64,000 bases of DNA from Pseudomonadota bacterium (lineage in GTDB: Bacteria > Pseudomonadota > Gammaproteobacteria > Burkholderiales > Methylophilaceae): the NCBI GenBank assembly GCA_029556915.1, contig JAKQIT010000074.1:62001-126000 (forward strand), written 5' to 3'. The position numbers and the translations under genes were made by a program. Each line of letters opens with the position of its first letter. Position 1 is the stretch's first letter. Positions 27,366 through 37,541 of the stretch are shown piece by piece. Under the pieces are notes generated by a model, which had not been told where the DNA came from, did not search any database, and saw only the letters and a program-made list of their open reading frames with translations.

Positions 27366-28868
27366 ATGAGCTCTAATATCATCGGTCATTACATCAATGG
27401 GCAACACTTTGCAGGCAACAGCAATCGATTGAGTGATGTTTACAACCCAGCAACGGGTGAAGTTTCTGCCAAACTTTGCAATGCTACCGCGGCTGAAACG
27501 GAAGCCGCCATTGCTACTGCGCAAGCGGCTTTTCCTGCATGGGCTGCCACGTCACCACTACGTCGCGCACGCATTATGTTTAAGTTTAAGGCGTTGCTAG
27601 ATGAGCACGCTAACGACTTAGCTAAAGCGATTTCTCTTGAGCATGGCAAAACCATATCAGACGCGCGCGGCGAAGTGACACGCGGCATTGAAGTGGTTGA
27701 GTTCGCTTGCGGTATGCCGCATTTGCTCAAAGGTGACTTTAATGAACAAGTGGGCACAGGCATTGACACTTACAGCATGCACCAACCGCTAGGGGTAGTG
27801 GCAGGCATAACGCCGTTTAATTTTCCCGTTATGGTGCCGTTGTGGATGATTCCGATGGCGTTGGCGACAGGCAACACCTTTGTGCTCAAACCTTCCGAAA
27901 AAACGCCGAGCGCCAGCCTGATGCTGGCAGATTTACTGGCTGAGGCTGGTTTACCTACGGGAGTTTTCAACATTGTGAACGGCGACAAAGAGGCCGTAGA
28001 TGTGCTGCTGACGGATAAACGTATTCAAGCGATTAGCTTTGTTGGCTCAACGCCAATTGCCGAGTATATTTACAGCACGGGTACTAAAAATGGCAAACGT
28101 GTACAAGCTTTAGGCGGCGCAAAAAACCATTTAGTGGTGATGCCCGATGCTGATTTAGACCAAGTGGCCGATGCACTAATTGGTGCGGGTTACGGCTCTG
28201 CGGGTGAACGCTGTATGGCGATTTCGGTTGCAGTCACGGTGGGTAATATTGCTGATGCATTAGTTGAAAAACTCAAAGAAAAAGTCAAAACGATTACGAT
28301 AGACCAAGGCTTAAATGAAAAAGCCGATATGGGGCCGCTAGTGACCCCACAGCACTTTGCCAAGGTGAAAGAATATGTCGATTTAGGCGTGAGTGAAGGT
28401 GCAAAACTGGTCATTGATGGGCGTGGTTTCAAATTAAAAGGCCATGAACAAGGCTTCTTTTTAGCACCCTGCTTATTTGACCATGTCACCAGAGATATGC
28501 GTATTTATAAAGAAGAAATTTTTGGCCCTGTACTGTCTATGGTGCGCACGAACACTTTTGAAGAAGCATTGCAATTAGTCAACGACCATGAGTTTGGCAA
28601 TGGCACGGCTATTTTCACGCGTGACGGTGAAGCCGCGCGTGAATTCACCAGCCGCGTACAAGCCGGTATGGTGGGCGTGAATGTGGCGATTCCTGTGCCG
28701 ATTGCTTTTCATAGTTTTGGCGGTTGGAAACGCTCATTATTTGGTGACCACCACATTTACGGCACGGAAGGCATGCGTTTTTACACACGCCTCAAAACCA
28801 CCACTTCGCGCTGGCCATCAGCCGCAAAAAGCTTGGGCTCAGAGTTTGTGATGCCTACAATGAAGTAA
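27366..28868 (+). CDS. mmsA: Methylmalonate/malonate-semialdehyde dehydrogenase (CoA-acylating)
   Basis: CoA-dependent aldehyde dehydrogenase of 500 residues from ATG 27366; an upstream in-frame start at 27282 lies inside the previous gene. Features are [14 protein letters not shown] (148-161), [12 protein letters not shown] and catalytic Cys283 in [11 protein letters not shown]. The MmsA subfamily lacks the general-base glutamate of hydrolytic dehydrogenases, and [15 protein letters not shown] at the corresponding place fits. Directly behind the omega-aminotransferase it most likely handles malonate semialdehyde. Confidence 0.92.
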   Translation: MSSNIIGHYINGQHFAGNSNRLSDVYNPATGEVSAKLCNATAAETEAAIATAQAAFPAWAATSPLRRARIMFKFKALLDEHANDLAKAISLEHGKTISDARGEVTRGIEVVEFACGMPHLLKGDFNEQVGTGIDTYSMHQPLGVVAGITPFNFPVMVPLWMIPMALATGNTFVLKPSEKTPSASLMLADLLAEAGLPTGVFNIVNGDKEAVDVLLTDKRIQAISFVGSTPIAEYIYSTGTKNGKRVQALGGAKNHLVVMPDADLDQVADALIGAGYGSAGERCMAISVAVTVGNIADALVEKLKEKVKTITIDQGLNEKADMGPLVTPQHFAKVKEYVDLGVSEGAKLVIDGRGFKLKGHEQGFFLAPCLFDHVTRDMRIYKEEIFGPVLSMVRTNTFEEALQLVNDHEFGNGTAIFTRDGEAAREFTSRVQAGMVGVNVAIPVPIAFHSFGGWKRSLFGDHHIYGTEGMRFYTRLKTTTSRWPSAAKSLGSEFVMPTMK

Positions 28869-28904
28869 TGCACACTTACCCTGATACCACTTAGAGTTGA
28901 GCAT

Positions 28905-30245
28905 ATGTCATCTTTAAAAAAAGTCGCCGAGTTAATCAAAAAGCATCACATCACAGAAGTTGAGTGTGTATTCCCTACGATTAACGGCACGCTCCGTGGC
29001 AAAGTGATGCGCGGTCAGGACTTTGCCAATGGCAAAGAATTACGCATTGCCCGTGCGGTGATTTTGCAAACAATCAATGGCGAATACTGCGAAGAGCATG
29101 TGATTGGTGCAACGGATAACGACACTATACTCAAGCCAGATTACAGCACTTTTAAAATATTGCCTTGGCAGCCACAACGAGCTTGGGTATTGCACGACTG
29201 TATGAACTTTGACGGCACGCCTTCAGAGCACGCGCCGCGCAACGTGCTAAAAAAAATATTGGCACAATATCTTGCACTCGATTTGCAACCAGTTGTTGCG
29301 CCTGAAATTGAGTTTTATTTGTTTAAGCGCGACGGGCAAGAGGCTTTAGGCTTTACACCCCCTAATATGCGTGGCGGTGCCGTAGAACTTGAACGTCAAA
29401 TGGGCTATAGTCTCAACTCCACTGCTGAAATGCACGATTTTTGGCAGGCGCTACAAACCACTTTTGATGCGCTTGAAATCCAAACGGATACTTGGCTGCA
29501 TGAAATGGCGCCCAATCAGTTTGAAATCAATTTAATACATGGTAATGCATTGAAACTCGCCGATGATGTGGTGCTGTTTAAGCTTGCACTGCGTGAAATT
29601 GCCGCACAACATGGCTTAAATGCGGTGTTTATGGCCAAGCCTTTGGCCGATTATGATGGCAGTTCTATGCACCTTCACCAAAGCATTGTTGACGCTAAAG
29701 GCAATAATATTTTTAGCGACAAAAAAGGGAATGCTACACGAGATTTCTATGCATACATTGCCGGCCTACAAAACTACATGGCAGATTTAATGCCATTTAT
29801 GGCGCCCTACTTCAACTCTTGGCGCCGCTATGCGCGTGGTACACAGGCTCCAGTAAACTTGCAATGGGGACATGATAACCGCACTATTGGTCTGCGTGTC
29901 CCTCATTCAAATGCGGCGGCTCGCCGTATTGAAAATCGCTTTGCGGGTAGCGACGCAAACCCGTATTTGGCAATGGCAGCCTCACTGGCTTGTGGCTTAC
30001 GTGGCATGCAAGAAAAACTTAAACCCACTGAACCCATTGATGATAGAGACGGCTACGAATTTCCGCGCCAAATTGCCATTGGTTTAGAAAGTGCGATTAC
30101 GCAACTGAAACAAAGCCAAACTGCCCGAGAAATGTTTGGCGATGCTTTTATAGATGCTTTTATCAATGTTAAAGAGATTGAATTAGCGCACTTTATGTAT
30201 GATGTCAGTAGCTGGGATAGACGTTATTTAGCCTCTCAGGTTTAA
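28905..30245 (+). CDS. Glutamine synthetase family protein, second gamma-glutamylpolyamine synthetase-like
   Basis: 446 residues with the glutamine-synthetase fold: APEIEFYLFKRDG, EMAPNQFEINLIHG, GSSMHLHQSIVDAKG, APVNLQWGHDNRTIGLRVP and ENRFAGSDANPYLAMA. The N-terminus (ECVFPTINGTLRGKVM) groups it with PuuA-like ligases rather than GlnA. It is clearly distinct from the product of 16983-18353. It lies 36 bp after mmsA, in the beta-alanine branch, so 1,3-diaminopropane or another amine is a plausible substrate. That assignment is inference. Confidence 0.8.
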   Translation: MSSLKKVAELIKKHHITEVECVFPTINGTLRGKVMRGQDFANGKELRIARAVILQTINGEYCEEHVIGATDNDTILKPDYSTFKILPWQPQRAWVLHDCMNFDGTPSEHAPRNVLKKILAQYLALDLQPVVAPEIEFYLFKRDGQEALGFTPPNMRGGAVELERQMGYSLNSTAEMHDFWQALQTTFDALEIQTDTWLHEMAPNQFEINLIHGNALKLADDVVLFKLALREIAAQHGLNAVFMAKPLADYDGSSMHLHQSIVDAKGNNIFSDKKGNATRDFYAYIAGLQNYMADLMPFMAPYFNSWRRYARGTQAPVNLQWGHDNRTIGLRVPHSNAAARRIENRFAGSDANPYLAMAASLACGLRGMQEKLKPTEPIDDRDGYEFPRQIAIGLESAITQLKQSQTAREMFGDAFIDAFINVKEIELAHFMYDVSSWDRRYLASQV

Positions 30246-30269
30246 CACAATCTATCCATTGTATTGAGC

Positions 30270-31448
30270 ATGCAAGACTACACGCCACCTGAGACTTCTG
30301 CCAAACATCGCAACATCAGCATTATCGCGCTCAATATTGTCTCTGCACTGGCGCAGTTTGGTCAATATGGCTTAGGTGTTACTTTAATCCCTATCGCATT
30401 AAAGGCTAGAAACGCTAGCGTTGAAAATATCGGTTTTACCAGTGCTGCATTTTGGGTTGGTATGCTCGTTGGCTTACTGCTGGCAGGCCAGCTTACTCGC
30501 CAGTTTGGCTATCGCCTCACCTTGATTTTTGGCATTAGTTTAAGTGCATTAAGCTTTGCATTCATGCCGCTCATACATTGGCCATTGTGGTTTATCCCTG
30601 CGGCTTTGATAGGTTTTGGTCTGGGACTACGATGGATTGCGCTAGAAACTTGGCTCTATAATCTCGTTCCAACAAATGCACGTGGGCGCGTTGTTGGCAT
30701 TCATGAATCTCTACTCGCATTTGCTGCGATTTTAGGACCATTGTTGATTGTGTCGATAGACACCGTTAAGCCGGATGCATTTTGGGTTGCTAGCACTGTC
30801 ATCATGTTGGCTTTAGCAATCATTCCATTTGCTATGCCTGTTGCCATCAACAATCAAGCGCAGACGGTAACACAGACTTTCTCTCTGAGTAACAGTCTAA
30901 AATTTTGGCTAGGCTTTGGTGCAATTGTTGCTGGGTTAGGTGGCTATGCTGAAGGTAGCCTGTTGGCCTTTATTCCCGTTTATATTGCTGATATTGGCTA
31001 TACACCAGCCAATGCTGCGTTTTTACTCACCCTTTTTCAAACTGGAGCGATGTGCTTTCAATTTCCAGTCGGCTGGATGGCAGATCATCACGGACTCTTT
31101 AAAACCACAAAAATGTGCGTGGCTATTGCCATTATGACTTTGGTTTTTGCGCTAATTTTTGGGCAACAGTTAACCATGTTTTCTATCGCCGCCTTTGTGT
31201 TGGGTGGTGCGGTTGCCAGTACACTTTCACTCGGTCTTATATGGGCAATTCACAATAATACTGGGGATGAAATTACCTATAAAGTCAGACAAGTTTCCAT
31301 TGTTTATACCTCACTATCAGCAGTTGGCCCGCTGGTGACAGGTTTAATCATCAGCCATACCTCAAGTGCAAGTTTGTTTTGGCAGCAGTTAGCAATTATG
31401 CTGCTTCTTATGCTGATGATACACCACGAAAACATCAAAAAATCATAA
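30270..31448 (+). CDS. MFS transporter, probable amine or drug carrier
   Basis: Inner-membrane major-facilitator protein of about 392 residues with around 12 hydrophobic segments. The first is ISIIALNIVSALAQFGQYGLG, and the conserved loop 2-3 region reads AGQLTRQFGYRL. Overall pattern resembles YcaD-like carriers. ATG 30270 is preferred over TTG 30264. It lies 24 bp after the glutamine-synthetase-like gene and nine bases before mnmD, probably one transcript. Substrate unknown. Confidence 0.75.
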   Translation: MQDYTPPETSAKHRNISIIALNIVSALAQFGQYGLGVTLIPIALKARNASVENIGFTSAAFWVGMLVGLLLAGQLTRQFGYRLTLIFGISLSALSFAFMPLIHWPLWFIPAALIGFGLGLRWIALETWLYNLVPTNARGRVVGIHESLLAFAAILGPLLIVSIDTVKPDAFWVASTVIMLALAIIPFAMPVAINNQAQTVTQTFSLSNSLKFWLGFGAIVAGLGGYAEGSLLAFIPVYIADIGYTPANAAFLLTLFQTGAMCFQFPVGWMADHHGLFKTTKMCVAIAIMTLVFALIFGQQLTMFSIAAFVLGGAVASTLSLGLIWAIHNNTGDEITYKVRQVSIVYTSLSAVGPLVTGLIISHTSSASLFWQQLAIMLLLMLMIHHENIKKS

Positions 31449-31457
31449 AATACTGGC

Positions 31458-32183
31458 ATGTGCAATATCTCAAAACCAATCCAGCACGCAAATGTTGAGT
31501 GGCGAAACGGCCAACCTTTCGCAACAGATTTTCAAGACGTATATTTTTCTAGCGATAACGGCTTGGCCGAAACTGACTACGTGTTTTTGCAAGGCAACGA
31601 TTTATTAAATCGTTGGCAAAGTCTCACTTTCAATACTTTTACTATTTTTGAAACAGGCTTTGGTACTGGGTTAAACTTTATCTGCGCCGCAGACCTGTGG
31701 CTAAAAACCGCCCCGCCAGCAGCCGTATTACAATTTTATAGTGTTGAAAAATATCCGCTTACCTTGCAAAGCATCACGCAGGCTTTGCAAAATTGGCCAC
31801 AGTTAAGCACGATTTACCAGCCATTTTTATATGAATATCCACAACTGCTTCAGCATCAAACGGTTGCGTTATTTAACGGACGTGTTCAGCTCACATTACT
31901 TATTGGTGATGCTACCGAGCAACTGAGCAGCCTGAGCATGAATACCGATGCGTGGTTTTTAGATGGCTTTGCCCCCAGAAAAAACCCAGCCATGTGGCAA
32001 CCCGCATTATTTGAGCAAATGGCAAGGTTATCAACTCCGCTATGCACTTTTGCCACCTTTACCAGCGCAGGTGATGTACGTCGCGGTTTATTACAAGCGG
32101 GATTTGATGTCAAAAAACAGGCCGGTTTTGGTAAAAAACGTGAAATGCTGCAAGGCAAATTTGTAGGTATCGCACATGACTAA
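31458..32183 (+). CDS. mnmD: tRNA 5-methylaminomethyl-2-thiouridine methyltransferase
   Basis: SAM-dependent methyltransferase of 241 residues that finishes the mnm5s2U34 modification of tRNA. The SAM site is FETGFGTGLNFICA (about residues 53-66) and the catalytic region DAWFLDGFAPRKNPAMW. In E. coli this is the N-terminal half of fused MnmC. Here it is a separate gene, overlapping the oxidoreductase gene by eight bases in another frame. Confidence 0.92.
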   Translation: MCNISKPIQHANVEWRNGQPFATDFQDVYFSSDNGLAETDYVFLQGNDLLNRWQSLTFNTFTIFETGFGTGLNFICAADLWLKTAPPAAVLQFYSVEKYPLTLQSITQALQNWPQLSTIYQPFLYEYPQLLQHQTVALFNGRVQLTLLIGDATEQLSSLSMNTDAWFLDGFAPRKNPAMWQPALFEQMARLSTPLCTFATFTSAGDVRRGLLQAGFDVKKQAGFGKKREMLQGKFVGIAHD

Positions 32184-33390
32184 AACAGCTATCGTCATTG
32201 GCGGTGGCATTGCAGGCTGCGCCACCGCCTACGCACTTGCCCAGCGCGGAGTAAAAGTCACCCTCGTTGAGCAACATGCTGCACTAGGCCAAGAAGCCTC
32301 TGGCAACCCGTGCGCTATGCTTTACCCACGGTTAAGCAGCGGCGATTCACTCAGCACCTTCAATCTAGCTGCATTTTTGCATAGCCTCTCATTTTATGCC
32401 TCACTCCATTTACCTGCCCACACTTTTAATGCTTGTGGGATGTTGCAACTGGGTTTTAATGCGCGTGAGCAAGCACGTATACAAAAAGTGGCGCATTTTT
32501 TTACTGAAAATTCACCTTGCCAACATGTGAGTGCCGAAATTGCTAGCCAACTATCAGGCACGGCGCTAAAACATGCTGCTTTGTACTTTAAGCAGGCCGG
32601 CTGGATTAAACCCAACATACTGTTAACGCACTTAACGCAACATAAAAATATATCAACCATTACTTTAAATAAAATAAATATTATATTGAATAGTAACAAT
32701 ATATTTGAATTAGAATTAGACAAAAATAAAACAATCTTTGCTGAAAATGTGGTGATTTGCTGCGCTAATTCTGCTAAACATTTTGCGCAATCTGCTCATA
32801 TTTCCACGCAAGCTGTGCGTGGCCAAGTGAGCTTTTTACAAGCAACTGAAACCAGCCAAACCTTAAAAACCATCATTTGCAGCGATGGCTATTTAAGCCC
32901 TTGTGTGGAAGGAGTTCACAGCTTAGGCGCAACCTTTAGCACAGAAAATACCGACTTACATTTAACAGATACAGACCACCAAGCCAATTTAAACACCTTA
33001 AAATTGTTATCTGCACCACTTTATGCGCAGCTAAATACACAGCCAGTTGCAGGCCGCGCCAGTCTGCGTTGTACCACACCAGACTATTTTCCATTGCTTG
33101 GTCAATTATTAGATGCTTCCACTTTAGGCGCAAAACCACCCCGCGCAAACGCAAATGCTACAAGTTTACCTTGGCTCAACGGCTTATACATCAACACAGC
33201 ACATGGCAGCCGCGGATTTACCAGCGCGCCTTTATGCGCCGAACTGATAGCAAACATGATTTGTAATGAACCACTCAATTTAAATTGCGACTTGCTCGGG
33301 TTACTCAATCCCAATCGTTTTTTGCTACGCAAACTTGGGCTAAAACGTTTGGCAAAACTGCCCGCTTTCTCCTACGAAAAATCAACTTAA
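32176..33390 (+). CDS. mnmC: FAD-dependent cmnm5s2U34 oxidoreductase
   Basis: 404 residues, corresponding to the C-terminal domain of E. coli MnmC, which removes the carboxymethyl group before MnmD methylates. The FAD fold is AIVIGGGIAGCATAYALAQRG (residues 4-24), followed by GQEASGNPCAMLYPRLS, which is specific to this family. The C-terminal GLYINTAHGSRGFTSAPL fits. Residues 150-180 are Asn/Ile/Lys-rich and more AT-rich than the rest. Translation is probably coupled to mnmD. Confidence 0.92.
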   Translation: MTKTAIVIGGGIAGCATAYALAQRGVKVTLVEQHAALGQEASGNPCAMLYPRLSSGDSLSTFNLAAFLHSLSFYASLHLPAHTFNACGMLQLGFNAREQARIQKVAHFFTENSPCQHVSAEIASQLSGTALKHAALYFKQAGWIKPNILLTHLTQHKNISTITLNKINIILNSNNIFELELDKNKTIFAENVVICCANSAKHFAQSAHISTQAVRGQVSFLQATETSQTLKTIICSDGYLSPCVEGVHSLGATFSTENTDLHLTDTDHQANLNTLKLLSAPLYAQLNTQPVAGRASLRCTTPDYFPLLGQLLDASTLGAKPPRANANATSLPWLNGLYINTAHGSRGFTSAPLCAELIANMICNEPLNLNCDLLGLLNPNRFLLRKLGLKRLAKLPAFSYEKST

Positions 33391-33408
33391 AACAGGATGT
33401 TTTTATCA

Positions 33409-33477
33409 CATATCATTTGACCACCTCTGGAAGCCAGTATCTATGCGGCTTCCAGAGGCATAAAAAATCCTCGGGGA
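33409..33477 (+). repeat. Hairpin repeat copy 7
   Basis: Best-preserved hairpin: arms 33424-33435 and 33447-33458 are a perfect 12-bp inverted repeat around AGTATCTATGC. The left flank is ATCATTTGACCA and the right end CCTCGGGG. It lies between mnmC and the TPR glycosyltransferase gene, in tandem. Confidence 0.9.
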
Positions 33478-33542
33478 GAATTTTCAAAATTTGGAGTGAA
33501 AATTTCATGCGCGTTTTAAGTGTGTTGCGCTAAAATCACGCC

Positions 33543-35387
33543 ATGCAAACACCTGAAAATCAACTGAAACATTATCAACACATTTTATTGCGCAACCCCA
33601 AAGATTTGGCCGCGCAAATTGAATGTGGTAATTTATGTGTTGAATTAGGCCGATTTGAAGAAGCCGCTGGTTATTTTCGACGTTTGGTACGCATCCTTAA
33701 AACAAACTTAAACGTGCGCGATGCTTTATGCTACGCGCTGCAAGCACTAGGTAATGAGTCGCACGCATTAGGCAACTTTGCCATGGCCGAAGCGTGCTTT
33801 AGCGAGGCGCTGGCGTATGAACCCAACAATGCAGCGTATTTGTACAATTTAGGCAATGCCTTACGCGAACTGGGCAAACCCAAAGAGGCCGCCTTGCATT
33901 ACCAAAAAGCGCTCACCATCACACCCAATGATGCGGATATTCATAACAATCTAGGTAACGTGCAGCGCGAATTGGGCGCCTTGGATTTAGCCATTACCAG
34001 TTATCAAAAAGCTCTGTCGCTTAACCCTACGCTCTTTCACGCCAAAGTGCATTTGGTGCATCAAAAACAGCATATTTGCGATTGGGCGGGGTTAGATGAC
34101 GATATTACGCAAATTCGGCATTGGGTAAAAACGATGCCAAGCGCGCAAATTTCACCGTTTGCTTTCCTCGCCATGCCGGGCACCACGGCGGAAGAGCAAA
34201 AACAATGTGCAACAAACTGGGTGCAAAATCGTTACGCCTCACTCATTAAACAAGCGCAACAACTTAATTTTCAATACAAAAAAAATCATCAAAAAATCAG
34301 AATTGCTTATTTATCAGCAGATTTTCGTTTGCATCCACTGGCATTTTTAATTACTGAACTCATAGAGTTACACGATAGAAATCAGTTTGAAGTTTTTGCA
34401 TTTTCATATGGGGTCAATGACCAAAGTAGTGCGCGAGCAAGACTAGAAAAAGCATTTGACCAATTTATTGATATTCGTCAACTATCTGACCTAGATGCCG
34501 CAAAAAAGATTAACGCCTGCGAAATTGACATTTTGGTAGATTTAACTGGCTTTACACAAACCAGCCGCACTGGCATTGCGGCTTTGTGCCCCGCCCCCAT
34601 TAATGTCAATTGGCTAGGCTTTGCCGGCACGATGGGCAACCTGCCTAGTGGTAAGCCATTATTTGACTACCTGCTGACAGACCATTTTATTACACCACCA
34701 GAGTCTGCTCTGCACTACGCTGAGCAATTAGTCAACTTGCCTTGCTATCAACCCAATGACCGCAATCGGCCAATTGGCATAACGCCAAGCCGGGCTGAAT
34801 GCGGCTTGCCAGAGCATGCATTTGTATTTTGCTGTTTTAATCAAACGTTTAAAATTACCCCAGAGGTTTTTAGGGTATGGATGCAGATTTTACAAGCAAC
34901 ACCTAACAGTGTGTTGTGGTTACTTGATTGTAACGTTTGGGCTAAACAAAATTTATTACGCGAAGCAGAACAATTGGAGGTGAGTAAAGAAAGATTAGTG
35001 TTTGCCCCACGTGTTTCGATAGCCGACCATTTAGCTCGCCACAAACACGCTGATTTATTTTTAGATACTGCGCCATATAACGCGCACACCACCTGTAGTG
35101 ACGCTTTATGGATGGGCTTACCTGTGCTCACCTGCGCAGGCGAAACATTTGCATCGCGCGTGGCTGGCAGTTTGCTTCAATCGGTAGCATTGCCAGAGTT
35201 AATTACTTTCACGCTTGATGACTACAAATGCAAAGCGATTACACTCGCGGCAGAGCCACAAAAGCTAGATGCCATTCGCAAAAAATTGCAGACAACTAAA
35301 AATAATGCGCATCTTTTTAACACTGTTGATTTTGCCAAATCACTTGAGTCAAGCTATCAACGGATGTTAAAACAACATTTAAGTTAA
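33543..35387 (+). CDS. TPR-containing GT41 (O-GlcNAc-transferase-like) glycosyltransferase
   Basis: 614 residues. Tetratricopeptide repeats occupy about residues 15-175, with NNAAYLYNLGNALRELGKP and NDADIHNNLGNVQRELGA as the clearest. From about 255 the SPINDLY/OGT catalytic region follows: IAYLSADFRLHPLAFLI with the conserved histidine, then INVNWLGFAGTMG, and near the C-terminus DLFLDTAPYNAHTTCSDALWMG, the nucleotide-sugar-binding segment. Bacterial members modify proteins such as flagellin or pilins, or remain uncharacterised. The next gene encodes PilU, so a pilus-linked acceptor is possible but unproven. Confidence 0.85.
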   Translation: MQTPENQLKHYQHILLRNPKDLAAQIECGNLCVELGRFEEAAGYFRRLVRILKTNLNVRDALCYALQALGNESHALGNFAMAEACFSEALAYEPNNAAYLYNLGNALRELGKPKEAALHYQKALTITPNDADIHNNLGNVQRELGALDLAITSYQKALSLNPTLFHAKVHLVHQKQHICDWAGLDDDITQIRHWVKTMPSAQISPFAFLAMPGTTAEEQKQCATNWVQNRYASLIKQAQQLNFQYKKNHQKIRIAYLSADFRLHPLAFLITELIELHDRNQFEVFAFSYGVNDQSSARARLEKAFDQFIDIRQLSDLDAAKKINACEIDILVDLTGFTQTSRTGIAALCPAPINVNWLGFAGTMGNLPSGKPLFDYLLTDHFITPPESALHYAEQLVNLPCYQPNDRNRPIGITPSRAECGLPEHAFVFCCFNQTFKITPEVFRVWMQILQATPNSVLWLLDCNVWAKQNLLREAEQLEVSKERLVFAPRVSIADHLARHKHADLFLDTAPYNAHTTCSDALWMGLPVLTCAGETFASRVAGSLLQSVALPELITFTLDDYKCKAITLAAEPQKLDAIRKKLQTTKNNAHLFNTVDFAKSLESSYQRMLKQHLS

Positions 35388-35510
35388 GCGATGAGATATA
35401 CATTGTAAACTAATGATATAAATGATTAAATTAAGCATTTTTATGCTAGAGTGGTGCCCATTTACATTAAACGTTGTATTTGTTTTAACAAATAAGCAGT
35501 AGGAATAAAC

Positions 35511-36629
35511 ATGGAATCTATCGACATCAGTCCCATTTTACCCATTTTAAAGTTTATGACCGATAAAAATGGGTCAGATTTGTTTTTCAGTACGGGCACG
35601 CCAATACATGTGGAAATTGAAGGGGAAATCTTACCTATCAATGCGCAAAAAATGCAGCCAGGCATGATTAGAGACCTCGCTTACTCCATTATGACTCCGG
35701 CACAAATTAAAGAGTTTGAAGAAAACTTGGAGTGTAATTTTGCTATTGGCAGACAAAGCATCGGTCGCTTTCGCGTCAACGTGTTTAAACAACGTGGCGA
35801 AGTCGGTATGGTTGTTCGTCATATCAAAACTGAAATTCCAACCATTGATAAACTTGGTTTACCGCCCATCTTAAATAACTTAATCATGCGCAAGCGTGGT
35901 CTTATTTTAATTGTAGGTGCCACAGGTTCAGGCAAAACCACCTCATTAGCGGCCATGATTGACTATCGAAATGCCAACGCTACTGGCCATATCGTGACTG
36001 TGGAAGATCCCATTGAGTATATGTACACCCACAAAAAATCCGTGGTAGATCAGCGTGAAGTTGGAATTGATACGCACTCTTTTGAAAATGCCTTAAAAAA
36101 TGCCATGCGCCAAGCACCAGATGTGATTTTAATTGGTGAAATTCGTGATATGGAAGGGATGAAAAATGCCTTGGCTTATGCTGAAACGGGTCACTTATGC
36201 TTAGCTACATTACACGCCAATAATGCTAACCAAGCCTTAGAGCGTATTATCTCGTTCTTCCCAGAAACCGATAGAAACGGCCTGCTATTGGGTATCGCAA
36301 TGAATTTAGTGGCGATTGTTTCACAGCGCCTAGTGCCAGGCACCTTAAGTAAACGTGAGCCAGCTGTTGAAGTGATGATTAACACTCCGTATATTTCCGA
36401 CCTCATCCAAAAACAAAAAATGGGGGAAATTAAATCCATGATGGCTGACAGCAACGACATTGGTATGATAACCTTTGACCAATCACTATTTAAGCTATTT
36501 TCTGTGGGTCGCATTGATGAAGAATCTGCATTGGCGAACGCGGACTCCCGCAATGACTTATCGCTCAAAATCCGCTTTGCCGCAGAAGCTAACCGCAATG
36601 TGAGCGCAAGTTTTGGCGAAATAGGTTAA
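35511..36629 (+). CDS. pilU: Type IV pilus retraction ATPase PilU
   Basis: Hexameric cytoplasmic ATPase assisting PilT in pilus retraction, 372 residues. Walker A is GATGSGKT at 136-143. The Asp box (VTVEDPIEYMY), Walker B (VILIGEIRDMEGM) and His box (TGHLCLATLHANNANQALERI) follow. The C-terminal extension and sequence detail fit PilU rather than PilT. AGGA lies seven bases before the ATG. pilT is not in the window. Confidence 0.92.
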   Translation: MESIDISPILPILKFMTDKNGSDLFFSTGTPIHVEIEGEILPINAQKMQPGMIRDLAYSIMTPAQIKEFEENLECNFAIGRQSIGRFRVNVFKQRGEVGMVVRHIKTEIPTIDKLGLPPILNNLIMRKRGLILIVGATGSGKTTSLAAMIDYRNANATGHIVTVEDPIEYMYTHKKSVVDQREVGIDTHSFENALKNAMRQAPDVILIGEIRDMEGMKNALAYAETGHLCLATLHANNANQALERIISFFPETDRNGLLLGIAMNLVAIVSQRLVPGTLSKREPAVEVMINTPYISDLIQKQKMGEIKSMMADSNDIGMITFDQSLFKLFSVGRIDEESALANADSRNDLSLKIRFAAEANRNVSASFGEIG

Positions 36630-36653
36630 TGGGATGTTGCTAATCATTCATCG

Positions 36654-37541
36654 TTAGTCTGCTGCTTGTTGGCTTGCAGCAAATATCGCTGCAAGCACAA
36701 TTAAACTACCGCCTAACCATTCGTTCCATGTCATATGCTCGTTAGCCAAATAATATGAAGCGATAGCTGCCACCACTAATTCAAACAAAAATAATATAGA
36801 AGCACGCGTGGCCGCGATACGCGTTACGCCGTATTGCACAAAACTCGTTGCTGCCATGAGTAAAAGTGCTATAAACCCCATAATCATCCAATGCCGCGCA
36901 TTAAAAAAATCTGGCCGCAGTATCGCGCCGTCTTGATACAACATAAAAATTGCCGAAACGACAGATACCCCCACCCATACCGCCATAGACTTAGCCACTA
37001 AACTCAGTTCCTGCGCCTTACGCGTAATAATATTGGTCATAGCAAAACCTATCCCAGAGGTTAAAGCCAGCCACTCGGCCGTATTTTTTGGCACGGGCAG
37101 ACCGCCAGACTGCGGATCATAGAGCATCACAAACGCACCTAACAGTGAAATTAACATAGCCACATAGCCAATTACATGTGTTTTTTCTTTGAGCCAAAAA
37201 TGTGCCAATATTAGTGTCCAAATAGGCGATAAGTAAAACAACAGCATCACTCGCATCACATCGCCATCAATCACAGCGAGCACATAGCTTAAATTGGTAT
37301 AGCCCGACATCAAGCCTAACAAGATGATAATCTTTGGCTGCTTAAACATTCCTCGCCATAAGCGCGCCGTAATCAAGCCACCTAACACGACTGCAATGGC
37401 GTAGGTATAAACACTCGAAGCAACGCCCGAAACCCCCGCTTGCGCCATCAAGCGATAGGGATACCAAACTATTCCCCAGCAAAAAGCGCCAAATAAGAGC
37501 CCAAATACTGCTAAATGATTTTGTTGATTGTTTTTACTCAC
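36654..37541 (-). CDS. EamA/DMT-family transporter
   Basis: Inner-membrane permease with about ten hydrophobic segments and duplicated EamA architecture. GTG 37541 is preferred as start (about 295 residues) because AGG lies upstream and a longer reading to 37604 would overlap dapC. Such proteins usually export amino acids or metabolites; the substrate is unknown. It is divergent from dapC, sharing a 26-bp intergenic stretch that carries TATAAT-like sequence on both strands. Confidence 0.82.
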   Translation of the reverse strand: MSKNNQQNHLAVFGLLFGAFCWGIVWYPYRLMAQAGVSGVASSVYTYAIAVVLGGLITARLWRGMFKQPKIIILLGLMSGYTNLSYVLAVIDGDVMRVMLLFYLSPIWTLILAHFWLKEKTHVIGYVAMLISLLGAFVMLYDPQSGGLPVPKNTAEWLALTSGIGFAMTNIITRKAQELSLVAKSMAVWVGVSVVSAIFMLYQDGAILRPDFFNARHWMIMGFIALLLMAATSFVQYGVTRIAATRASILFLFELVVAAIASYYLANEHMTWNEWLGGSLIVLAAIFAASQQAAD

